A stretch of 64,000 bases of DNA. It comes from Talinum fruticosum (taxonomy: Eukaryota; Streptophyta; Magnoliopsida; Caryophyllales; Talinaceae). The notes beneath the pieces were generated by a model. The model was not told where the DNA came from. It was given only the letters and a program-made list of their open reading frames with translations, and made no database searches. Shown piece by piece: positions 55,552 to 64,000 of the stretch. The stretch's first letter is position 1. Every line of letters starts with the position of its first letter. The DNA is taken from the NCBI GenBank assembly GCA_021018815.1, contig JAITYX010000040.1, positions 5,386,501 through 5,450,500 of the forward strand, in the 5' to 3' direction. The translations under genes and the position numbers were made by a program.

Positions 55552-56979
55552 TAAAGGTTTGCTCTTAGAGAGTCTAAGTCATCCTAGAGGGGGTGAGTAG
55601 GGTGATGAAGAAAATTAAATAATTTTTGCACCAATAAAAACTAAAAGCGATTCCGAGTCTAGAATGGACTTAGAAAGGCAATAACACGGATATACGTGGA
55701 AACCCTCCTAGGGTAGAAAACCATGGACAGTACTAATCCAAGCACCAAGTCAAATCCACTATTTTGAATCCACAAAATACATAGGACTCGACTCAACCAA
55801 AATTGCTCCCTTAAATAATTACTTACAATGTTTTCCTAGAATCGAAGTTCCCTTATCCGATCTAGTACTTCCTGACTGAGGTAACCTTTATAATTAGGGA
55901 CAAGCTGAGTTGAGTTAACCCTTACGACTCAGTCAAAGGACTTACCAAGAAAGCAAGAGAAGTATGTAATTGATTACAATACTTTCTTTACAACTCGAGA
56001 GAATATTAAATACGGAATTGGAGTTGTAAGTAAAACATTGAGTAAAAATGAATCCAATTATAGGTTCAACAATAATTCCGGAAACCTTCAAGTCTTGCAA
56101 ACTGGCTTCTATTTATCGACACCCAGCGAGTGACCGTTAAGGCTTGTTTATGGACTGAAGTCTTCATTAGCTGTTATAACGGCTATTATGAGTTACTTAC
56201 AAAAGATCCGTTGGGATGTGAACGTTGTGCAATGGCTCTTAACTCCAAAATATGGTCCAATCACATGGTGGTGACTGAAAGCTGCGATGGAAACAACCGT
56301 TAGGCCTAGAGTTGGAATTTTCTAGTTTTGGAAACAAATAACCACGACACGGTGTCCGAGCCTTGTCCGAAGTAGCTAAAACTTGTTTGCTTTGGTGGTT
56401 AACGGCTAGAAGCCGGTTGCTTTTGTAATTCAAAAATAGATTAGCCTAGTTTGAATAACGTATAAAAACAAATCACATAGGTTCTCAAAGTATAACAATA
56501 CTTTGGTCCAAGATTAGGTACAAATAATAATTAAATCCGAGTAATTAAATGCTTAATTATCTTTGACCTAAAAGAATGGAATTTTCTGAGTCTAATACTC
56601 AATATACTCAAATTCCATCTTGAGTCAATCCTAAGTCGATCAAGTTAGAGAGAGTAAAATATCGAGCATAACAACTTGATCCGGTAAAATAATTCTCATA
56701 GAAATATACTAACTCGGAATAAAGAATTAACGCTGTAATTCTTTTTGCGTTGAAATACAAAGTCGGTGCTCGGGCAAAGTATGTTAGAGAAATTATTTGA
56801 TCATGCGATAGTTATGAGTGATGTCCGAGTGAGTTAGAAACACCAGTGACAAAGATATGTAGTAAGGCGCTTTACGAATAAGTCGAACATAATGAAAACT
56901 TAGATAGGAGTTTCTAAAGAATACAAAATGACTTAGAATCAAAACCTAAGAGAGATAGAGATTTATACCTGAGTCTTCA
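55552..56979 (-). repeat. Sir-A 5' LTR
   Basis: 1,428 bp; on plus TAAAGGTTTGCTC (terminal TG mutated to TA) to CTGAGTCTTCA at 56979. The promoter box reads TATTTATCG near 56110, so it is mutated as in the middle LTR. Beyond 56979 the sequence is no longer Sirevirus. Confidence 0.88.
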
Positions 56980-57417
56980 ATGTGTCCTTCGGTACACTCT
57001 TTAGAGTCGTTGCCCCTATAATGTTCTTCATGTGGTAGTTAGGGTTTTCGAGTCCAGTGGAACTTGATATCAAGCATGGTGAATTTTTGGGGTAACTTTC
57101 CTTTAGGGATTGAAGTGAATCAGTAGGCTAGATAGTAGTCATTGAACATGGAAGACTCACGCAGCAACTTGTCTATTAAATCTATTCGTGGATCAGATTG
57201 AGGCTTGGGCTAAGGCTGAGGCTTAGGTTGAGGGTTTGTTTCCTCTCAGTCCTTTCTTGCTTCATTAGCATTTTTGTGGAGGGTTTGAAGTATAAGATCA
57301 AGGGTTTCGAGATATTGACTCAATCTTCTTATCCCGGGCCTCAATTATAGCTTCTATCTTTGCAATAAACTCCTTGAACAAGGTCATGATAGGGGTTTCC
57401 TCTAGCTTGTTGGCCAT
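56980..57417 (-). pseudogene. Gyp-1: Ty3/gypsy gag-like fragment (Tat/Ogre-like, tentative)
   Basis: The minus strand from ATG 57417-57415 reads MANKLEETPIMTLFKEFIAK, IEAIIEARDKKIESI, then after a frame break ETLDLILQTLHKNANEARKD, a Pro/Gln/Lys run, and LPQKFTMLDIKFHWTRKP with NYHMKNIIGATTLK in the next frame. The last part resembles the gag motif of Tat/Ogre elements in which a conserved K-F-x-M segment precedes D-G-T-x-x-P. It is truncated at 56980 by Sir-A. The lineage is inferred from memory of that motif. Confidence 0.45.
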
Positions 57418-57839
57418 TTTGGAGGAGGATTGCGCTTTGACCGTGGGCGGCGCACTGGTGTTACTAGTAAAGGTGTCTTATGTACTCCTATGGCACGTGC
57501 TAGTGTGGAACGTATCGGTGTTGACCATACTAGTGTTGAAGTAGACTTCTCATTTCCTAGCTGCTTTGTGCTAGGATTTTCGATTTGAGTAGGATTCCCT
57601 ATCTTATGTCCCAAAAGAGTAAGTGCTCGAGATTTGTTCATGGAAAAGTTTTTAGGGAGATCGGGCTTAAGTGCTTGACCCGAGGAATGACTTCTCTTAA
57701 GATAAAAGAAAACAATATGCTCTTGTATGTCGATGCACGTAAAGGAATGTAAATTGAACCAAAATGAAATGCAATGATGCAAATGGAATCCCTTAGATTG
57801 GAATGAATTTGATTTGGCTAAATTCAAAGAAAGACTCAC
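57418..57839 (-). other. Gyp-1 leader region with an unassigned open frame
   Basis: A 145-codon minus-strand open frame (57839-57402) starts inside the minisatellite and ends WPTS next to the presumed gag start. It is rich in Ser, Thr, Pro and Lys and has no motif I recognise. It could be the N-terminal part of the same gag in another frame, or chance. Not called as a gene. Confidence 0.3.
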
Positions 57840-58385
57840 CTAATTTTTAAGATGAATTTGATTTGGCTAAATGCGAAAATAGACTCACCTAATTTGAGAT
57901 GAATTTTAATTTGGCTAAATGCAAATCAAAAACTCACCTATTTGAGATGAATTTTACTTTGGCTAAATGCAAATAAAAGACTCTCCTAATTGGAGATAAA
58001 TTTTAATTTGGCTAAGTACAAATAAAAATTTCACCTATTTGAGATGAATTTTAAATTGGGTGAATGTAAATAAAAGACTCACCTATTTTGAGAAGAATTT
58101 GAAATTTGGCTAATGCAAATAAACAATTCACCTATTTGAGATGAATTTAAATTTAGTTAATGCAAAAAATGAATGGGATCACTTATTTTTAGATAAATTT
58201 AAAATTTTGCTAATGAAAAAATGGACTCGCCTATTTGAGATGAATTTAAAATTTACCTAATGCAAAAATGGACTCACCTAATTTGAGATGAATTTGTTTT
58301 GCTAATGCAAAATGGACTCACCTAATTTGAGATGAATTTAAAATTTGGCTAATGCAAAAATGAAATGAATGGATGACTCAAAAAT
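57790..58385. repeat. Minisatellite, ~12 units of about 50 bp
   Basis: Diverged tandem units built on gatgaatttaaaatttggc, then taatgcaaaaatggactcac, then ctaatttga. Unit starts recur at about 57799, 57851, 57897, 57946, 58001, 58043, 58092, 58139, 58191, 58239, 58287 and 58334. A/T-rich with irregular period (42-55 bp). It lies between the Gyp-1 gag and its probable LTR edge. Not CRISPR-like: there are no unique spacers. Confidence 0.85.
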
Positions 58386-58615
58386 GCAATTAATGGACCA
58401 ACCTAAAAAAGGAAAGCAACTTTGGACTTTTGGCTAAATTGCACAAACTGGACTGACTCAAGAAGGTTCATTATTTTATTTTATTTTGCACCCATGAAAG
58501 GATTATTTAGTAAACCTGGCTAAACTGCATAGGAATCACAAAAAAAAAGTTTAAATGCTAAAACAATCACACTCATTTCAAGCATGCAAATGAAAAGAAA
58601 GGGACCACGTAAACA
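58386..58615 (-). other. Gyp-1 terminal region, probable LTR edge
   Basis: Non-coding. On minus the element would begin TGTTTACGTGG at 58615, adjacent to the broken Sir-F RT, consistent with a TG LTR terminus. The matching LTR lies outside the window, so this is inference. Confidence 0.35.
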
Positions 58616-58618
58616 TTA

Positions 58619-59062
58619 ATAAAGCTTAATGTTCATGCTAAATGCAAATGCTAACAGGATTTTGATTGCCTCAATCCTAGCAACAGGTGTAAAGGTTTCC
58701 CCAGAATCAACTTCTTCTTCTTGATTGTAACCCCGGGCAACAAGTCTAGCCTTATTTCTTACTACCAACCCTTCATCATCTAGTTTGTTCTTGAAAACCC
58801 ATTTGGTTCCTATGATTGGGTGATTAGATGGTCGTTTGGTCAAAGTCCAAACTTGGTTTCTTTCAAATTGATTAAGCTCTTCTTGCATGGCCTCTACCCA
58901 TTCAGGTTCATTTAGGGCTTTTAGTGCATTTTTGGGTTTAGTTAATGATATGAATACAGAAAATGCACACGAGATCATGCACGGAAGATTGAGTTCTTAC
59001 CCCACTATTGATGTCGGAAAGTATGTTTTTAGGTGGGTGGCTAGATGTATATTTGAAAGCTT
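58619..59062 (-). pseudogene. Sir-F reverse transcriptase, N-terminal part
   Basis: A clean 120-codon run to 58616: [105 protein letters not shown]. The copia RT fold begins here; it breaks right before the QMDV motif. No defect is visible in this stretch except E-V-D where the family has G-I-D. Confidence 0.9.
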
Positions 59063-59420
59063 TACCTGTCCTTTGATTTATCAAGTTTGTTGGTTGAATA
59101 GTCTGATCTTCGGTTGGTTGATCTTGCTTGAGTCTTATTGACTTGACCTTCGACATTCGAGCTGGCTCTTGAGTTTGTTCGATCCGAGTCATAACATTCA
59201 CGAGTCGCCTTAGTAATTCTGTTTTGACTCTTTCCGAGCTCAGCTTCAGCAAGGTCGTCTTCATATATGTTAAGTTTATGATCCGAGTATGTGGACTCAC
59301 TTATCCTGCCAAGATCAATTTCATCAAAGACAATGTGGATACTTTCATCCACTTTGTTAGTTCTCTTGTTAAAAACACGATAATCTTTGGTATGAGATGA
59401 GTAACCCGAAATATACCTTC
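59062..59420 (-). pseudogene. Sir-F integrase-RT linker
   Basis: 59062-59352 reads MDESIHIVFDEIDLGRISES, TYSDHKLNIYEDDLAEAELG and KSQNRITKATRECYDSDRTN; the continuation in another frame has TNLINQRTGKAFKYTSSHPP. Frame shift near 59190. Confidence 0.8.
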
Positions 59421-60210
59421 ATTTGACCTAGCATCAAACTTCGTTTGATGCTACTTACCATTATTGTGGACAAAGCATTTACATCCAAATGGTCTGAAGT
59501 AGGAGATGTTGGGTTTCTTTTCCTTGTAAAGCTCGTAAAGAGTTTTTTTCAAGATGGGTCCGATGAGGCATTTGTTGAGTGTGTAATTTCTTTGTGTTGA
59601 TTGCCTCAACCCGGAAATAGTAAGGTAGGTCATTTTCAATCATGATAGTCCTTCTTATTTCTTTAAGAGTTCTGTTCTTTCTCTCTACTACTCCACTTTA
59701 TTGGGGAGTTATTGGTACAGAGAAGTTGTGAGAGATGCCATTCATGTCACAAAAGTTTGCAAATTCTAAGTAGTCGAACTCCCTTCCATGGTTAGTTCGA
59801 ATCCTCCTTATCCGAGTCCGAGACTCTACTTGAATTTTTCTTGTAGAGCTTAGTGAACTCTTTGAAGGCTTCATTCTAGTGAATCATGAGAAATCATCAA
59901 CAACAACAAGTACATACGATTTACCTCCAAGACTTTTCATAGGAATTTCACCACACAAATCTATATGAAGCAATTCAAGCACTTTAGATGTAGACATGGT
60001 TTTGAGTGGTTTCAAATATGATCTAACATGCTTACCTTTTGTGCATGCTTCATAGATTTTATCTTTCATAAATGCACGAGATAGGTGGACCCCTAACCAA
60101 TCTATAAGATAAAAGTTTCTTCATAGTATGCATGCTAATATGACCTAGTCTACGATGCCAAGTCCATGAATCATCATTCACGGATGTTTTCAAACAAGAT
60201 AAATTCTATC
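59421..60210 (-). pseudogene. Sir-F integrase
   Basis: C-terminal part 59451-59639: TLNKCLIGPILKKTLYELYK, EKKPNISYFRPFGCKCFVHN. Glu motif near 59690 (NGVVERKNRTL). 59884-60069: MKDKIYEACTKGKHVRSYLK, STSKVLELLHIDLCGEIPMK, SLGGKSYVLVVVDDFS. HHCC start WTWHRRLGHISMHTMKK near 60130-60170. A short deletion near 59880 joins DDFS to the following core. Several one-base breaks. Confidence 0.8.
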
Positions 60211-60560
60211 TTGAATCGGAGAGAGGAATAGTATAGGTGTTACCTGACCTCGAGACTTGAGAGCTTAGTCTCTTTGGAGACTGCATCATAAATGTAGCAG
60301 TTAGTGCAGGTGAACATTACCTCTTGACCTTTGTCACACAGACTAAGAAATGCTAAGGAGATTGTACTTGAGTCCTTTGACAAGGTAGACAGTGGCTGAC
60401 TGTGTTGTTTCCTTCACCAATTTTGCCAATCCTTACTATCTTGCCTTTGCTGTTATCTCCAAATGTGACCTTTCCTCCTTTCGGATCTTCTAGCTCAAAG
60501 AAGAGTATTGAATCTCCTAACATGTGGCGTGAGCAACCACTGCTCTAAGTACCAATGACC
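60211..60560 (-). pseudogene. Sir-F aspartic protease
   Basis: The minus strand has LEDPKGGKVTFGDNSKGKIV-like sequence and LKYNLLSIS. The catalytic segment reads gagcagtgg (plus CCACTGCTCTAAG, 60536-60549) where Sir-A has gacagtgg, so the active-site Asp codon is disrupted. Confidence 0.7.
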
Positions 60561-62365
60561 TTTCTTCTTCTTCCGAGTTATCCGCAAGACAGAAACAAAC
60601 TAACCCTTCTCACTTCCTCTTACAAACCTAGTAACTCCCTTTACTTGTGGTCCTTTTCGAGGAAGAGCACTTTTGGGAAACCAGATTTGAATAATTTTGG
60701 GTTCAGTCCGATTCTAAGACTTCCTTCAAGAAAACTAAGACTGTGTCTCTTTCTTTTGTAAACAGGAGGAGAAGGCTTTTTCCTGTAAGCTGGTGCAGGC
60801 TTAGTCCTCTGTTCATTTGTATGAATGGGACCATGCTCAGCCTTTCTAAACTTTACGGTTACGGAATCAGTTTTGAAAAGATTAGAATAGGATTTTGATT
60901 CCTCTCTTCATTGAAACCAAGTCCTTCTTTCCTGAAGGAGACACACTGAGAGCCTAGAAGCATATCAAGGTTTTTCGACCTTGAGTGAATTTCAAAACAA
61001 GCTCTTGAGACTCATTGAGCTTTCTTTTCAGTTGCTCATTCTCTATTCTAAGAGACTTAGACACTGTCTCATTTGCTTGAGTACTGGTCTTAAGTTCTTT
61101 CATATTTTGTCTCATTTTTTTAACTCATTTTTCAAAACCTTGCTCTCATTAGTGAGAGACTCAAGTTGTTCTTTGAACTGGAACGAATTAGAATTGGACT
61201 TTTCTTCCAAAGTGAAAATATATTGGGCTGGATCAACTTTTGAGAATTTGAGAAAGTATTCAACTACCTCATCAATACCCGAGTTCTCGTTGTCTAACTC
61301 AGATTCGAGCTTCGAGTCCGTAAGTTCCATAAGACACTTTGAGTCATCAAAATCATCTTCTTCGAGATGAGTCTTCATCACTTCAAGTAGCCATCATAGC
61401 CTTCTTCTTTCTGTCCTTCTTTCTCTTGGGACAATCTTTGACTATGTGCTTGCTTGCTGGCACATTCAAAGCAACTAGAGTTCTTAGATAAAGATAACTT
61501 TGAAGGGGAGGAATATTTACCTTTTCTTTCCTTTATATCTTTCTTGTAGAACTCATCCTTTGGCCTCTTTTCCCACTTCTTGTATTTTATCATTTTCTTG
61601 AAGCCTCGAGCTATGAGTGCCATAGAATCCTCTTCGATTATGAGGAGCTCGGACTGTCATGTCTGCTTTCTTAGGCCTTTAGCGCAATGTTCCTTTTGGT
61701 GCTAACCTCGATATCTTCTTCTTGCAAATGAATCTCGTGGGTAAGTAACTTCCCGATAAGCTCGTCTGGTCTTAGTTGAGAGAGGTTCCGAGCTTCTTCA
61801 ATTGCTGTCACTTTGGGACCCTATCTCTTCTTTGGTAGACTTCTCATAATCTTTCTGGACATTTCTTCATGAGAAATCTTTCTACTCGGAGATTTGAGAT
61901 TATTGGTAATCTCGGTGAATCGAACATAAATCTGAGTAATGTTTTCTTCGGCTCCATCTTGAACAACTCATACTTATCAAGATATTAACTTATCTTCGCC
62001 TGCTTCACTTGGCTTGTTCCTTCATAGGTGTTAACAAGAGTGTCCCACACCTCTTTGGCTGTGTCATAGGCTGAGACTGTTGTATTCTTCTATGCTAATG
62101 GCACACATCAATGTGTTTGAAGTTCTTTCCGAACTTATCGGTCTCTTCGATGGTGAACTCAGATTTGGCTTTTGGCACGAGTAGTTCTATTCTCCCTCTT
62201 CATTGGAATGAAGTTGCTCGCTTAGATGATGTTCTAAACATCTTCATCGTTGTCCATCACGAAACACTCCATCATCTTCTTTCAATGTGCAAAATTTGAT
62301 CCTTTAAACTTTGGTGGTCCGGTGGATGACCTTCCTACATCTAACTCTCCATTGTTCTGAACCAT
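60561..62365 (-). pseudogene. Sir-F gag and linker
   Basis: Start ATG 62365-62363. The N-terminal and central parts (61800-62365) are in short frames, with ITNNLKSPSRKISHEEMSRK-like sequence. 61378-61623 holds SLSKNSSCFECASKQAHSQR: the first two Cys of the knuckle, then a 4 bp insertion shifts the frame. 61112-61381 holds the acidic and coiled C-terminal region (DSKCLMELTDSKLESELDN, SLTNESKVLKNELKK). A CGAG site is at 61363-61366. Confidence 0.78.
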
Positions 62366-62409
62366 CTGATCTTTATACATTTGGATGGTGAAATCCTTTT
62401 GAAAAGTTA

Positions 62410-62422
62410 GGCTTTAATACCA
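62410..62422 (-). other. Sir-F primer-binding site, C-to-T decayed but full length
   Basis: Minus strand TGGTATTAAAGCC, 13 nt, against canonical TGGTATCAGAGCC. It differs by C to T and G to A within the CAG, exactly the outcome of deamination on both strands of a CHG site, and keeps the canonical length. The other five copies are one base shorter. Confidence 0.75.
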
Positions 62423-62424
62423 AT

Positions 62425-63819
62425 TGAAGGTTTGCTCATGGAGAGGCTAAGTCACCCTAGAGGGGAGTGAATTAGGTGATGAAGAAAATTAAACAATTTT
62501 TGCATTAAAGAACTCCAATAGCAGATTCCGAGTCTAGATTGGACTCAAAAAGGCAATAACACGGATATACGTGGAAACCCTCCTGAGACAGAAAACCACG
62601 GACAGTGCTAATCCAAGCACCAAGTCAAATCTACTATTTTGAATCCACAAAATACAAAGGACTTACTCAACCAAAATTGCTCCCTTAAACAATTCCATAC
62701 AATGTTTTCCTAGATTCGAAGTTCCCTTATCCGATCTAGTACTTCCGACTGAGGTAACCTTTACAATCATGGACAACTAAGTTGAGTTAAATCTTACAGC
62801 TCAGTCAAGGACTTACTAAGAAAGTAAGAAAAGAATGTAACTCATTACAAGACTTTCTTTACAACTCGGAAAATATTAAATAAAAACTTGGAGTTGTAAA
62901 TGAAAGATTTAGTAAGAATGAAAACAGACAATTTGTTCAACAATAAATTCCGTTCAAGCAATCTTCACTAGCCATTGTAACGGCTATTCTAAGTCGCTCA
63001 AAAAAATCCGTTGGGATGTGAACATTGTGCAATGGCTCTTGGCTCCAAAAGATGGTCTAATCACTTGGTGGTGACTGAAAGTTGTGGTGGAAACAACCAT
63101 TAAGCCTAGAGTTGAAGTTTTCTAGTCTTGGAAACAAACAACCCTAACACGATATCCGAGTCATGTCTAGAAGTAGCTAAAACTTGTTTGCTGGTGGTTA
63201 AAGGATAGAAACCGGTTGCTTTTGATATTAAAAAGATAGGTTAACCTCGTTTGAATAACCTACAAAAGCAAACCACATTGCTTCTCAAAGTATAAAATAC
63301 TTTGATCCAAGATTAGGCACAATAATAAGTAAATCGGAGAAATTAAGTGCTTAATTATCTTTGGCCTAAAAGAATGGAATTTTCCGAGTCTAATATTCAA
63401 GCATACTCAAATTCTATCTTGAGTCAATCCTAAAAATGATCAAGTTAAAAGAATAAAACATCAGAATATAAGAACTTGATCTAGTCAAATAATTCTCAAG
63501 GAAATAAGTCGACTTAGAATAGAGAATTAATGTTGTAATTCTCTTTGTGTTGAAATACACAGTCGGTGCTCGGAATAAAAGTGTAAGAGAAATTATTTGA
63601 GCATACGATAGTTCCGAGTGATGTTTGAGTGAGTTAGAAACACCAGTTTAGGAGATATGCAATAAGGCGCTTTCGAGTCAGTCGGAACAGAATGAAAACT
63701 TAGATAAGAGTTTCTATAGTGCTCGGAATGACTTGAAACCAAAACTTAAGAGAGATAGGATTTATACCGAGTCTTCATGTAATACTCGGAATGACTTAGA
63801 GTTAAAACCTGAATCTTCA
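62425..63819 (-). repeat. Sir-F 5' LTR, promoter segment deleted
   Basis: 1,395 bp; on plus TGAAGGTTTGCTC to CTGAATCTTCA. Around 62955-62975 the stretch that in other copies holds ggcttctatttatag and its surroundings (about 0.1 kb) is missing, so the TATA box is gone. Two 42 bp unit ends (about 63777 and 63819). Confidence 0.85.
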
Positions 63820-64000
63820 AGGTTGTTATCCCTTATCAAAGTGCATTCGTACCAAACAGAGATAGGTATAAGGTAATATTTTATTAGCACATGAAGTTAT
63901 CAATAAATTTAACAATATTGAAGGGAAATAAATTTATATAGGTCTTAAATTAGACATGAAAAAGCTTATGATAGTATAGAGTTGGAATTCATTTTTTCAT
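63820..64000. other. Flank of Sir-F; nothing recognised
   Basis: 181 bp of A/T-rich sequence with no ORF, repeat or element motif that I recognise. It is the sequence Sir-F inserted into, either host DNA or an unrelated element. Confidence 0.5.

Larger units (their letters stand above)
1..56979 (-). mobile_element. Sir-A: tandem-dimer Sirevirus (Ty1/copia), host of most nested insertions
   Basis: Minus-strand SIRE-type copia sequence whose parts, read right to left, are: 5' LTR 55552-56979, internal region 46680-55551 (split by hAT-1), middle LTR 12951-14268 plus 46619-46679 (split by Sir-C), and a second internal region 12506-12950 plus 1-2144 (split by Sir-B), running off the left edge. 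The middle LTR abuts a PBS on its left and a polypurine tract on its right, so two internal regions share it. This is the expected product of unequal recombination between LTRs. Its outer left LTR and target duplication lie outside the window. Confidence 0.8.
58619..63819 (-). mobile_element. Sir-F: outermost Sirevirus, truncated in RT
   Basis: Minus strand: 5' LTR 62425-63819, PBS, gag, protease, integrase, linker and the N-terminal part of RT, ending abruptly at 58619 against Gyp-1. The remainder of RT, RNase H, extra ORF and 3' LTR must lie left of the window if the Gyp-1 insertion model is right. Among the Sirevirus copies, its PBS and promoter are the most decayed, in line with its outermost position. 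Confidence 0.85.

Noticed and set aside
57790..58385. Possible CRISPR array
   Set aside because: Units are diverged, directly tandem, lack unique spacers, and sit in a plant retrotransposon.
63820..64000. Host gene or promoter at the right edge
   Set aside because: Only 181 bp, A/T-rich, no ORF or recognisable motif.

Overview
This window is plant nuclear DNA made almost entirely of nested transposable elements. I find no host protein gene, rRNA, tRNA or CRISPR array. The plant assignment rests on the elements: Ty1/copia retrotransposons of the Sirevirus/SIRE type with ~1.4-1.6 kb LTRs and an extra ORF after pol, an Athila-type Ty3/gypsy derivative primed by tRNA-Asp, and a short hAT-type DNA element. 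The species cannot be named from the sequence.

Layout, outermost to innermost (names used below). Sir-F (58619-63819, minus) is a truncated Sirevirus. Its RT is interrupted by Gyp-1 (56980-58615), the edge of a Ty3/gypsy element that carries a ~50 bp minisatellite. Gyp-1 is cut by Sir-A (1-56979, minus), a tandem dimer LTR-internal-LTR-internal whose middle LTR abuts a PBS on one side and a PPT on the other. Sir-A was hit three times: Sir-B (2145-12500, plus) in gag, Sir-C (14269-46613, minus) in the middle LTR, and hAT-1 (52080-53182) in integrase. Sir-C was hit by Ath-1 (15005-22370) in its 3' LTR and by Sir-D (28997-44154, plus) between gag and protease. Sir-D contains the 3' half of a further copy, Sir-E, ending with the LTR at 38317-39901. 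Target-site duplications support four insertions: AAGAT/AATAT (Sir-B), TAAAG (Sir-C), TGATG (Ath-1) and TAAAT (Sir-D).

The Sirevirus copies share one plan: LTR, iMet-type PBS, gag with CCHC knuckle, protease, integrase, RT, RNase H, a ~550 bp spacer with a TATA-like box, an extra ORF of about 530 codons, PPT, LTR. Every coding region is broken by stops and frameshifts. Ath-1 is young by its near-identical LTRs. It keeps gag but lacks protease, RT and integrase, so it would need proteins supplied in trans.

The most consequential observation is that many frame breaks sit where a CAG (or CTG) is expected but CGG or CGAG is found, at homologous sites in separate copies. The sites include the protease D-S-G codon, the zinc knuckle and the tRNA primer-binding site. 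This looks more like systematic miscalling of methylated CHG sites than mutation, so the degree of decay may be overstated. The most interesting biology is the extra ORF, present in every copy that reaches that far, with what looks like its own promoter.
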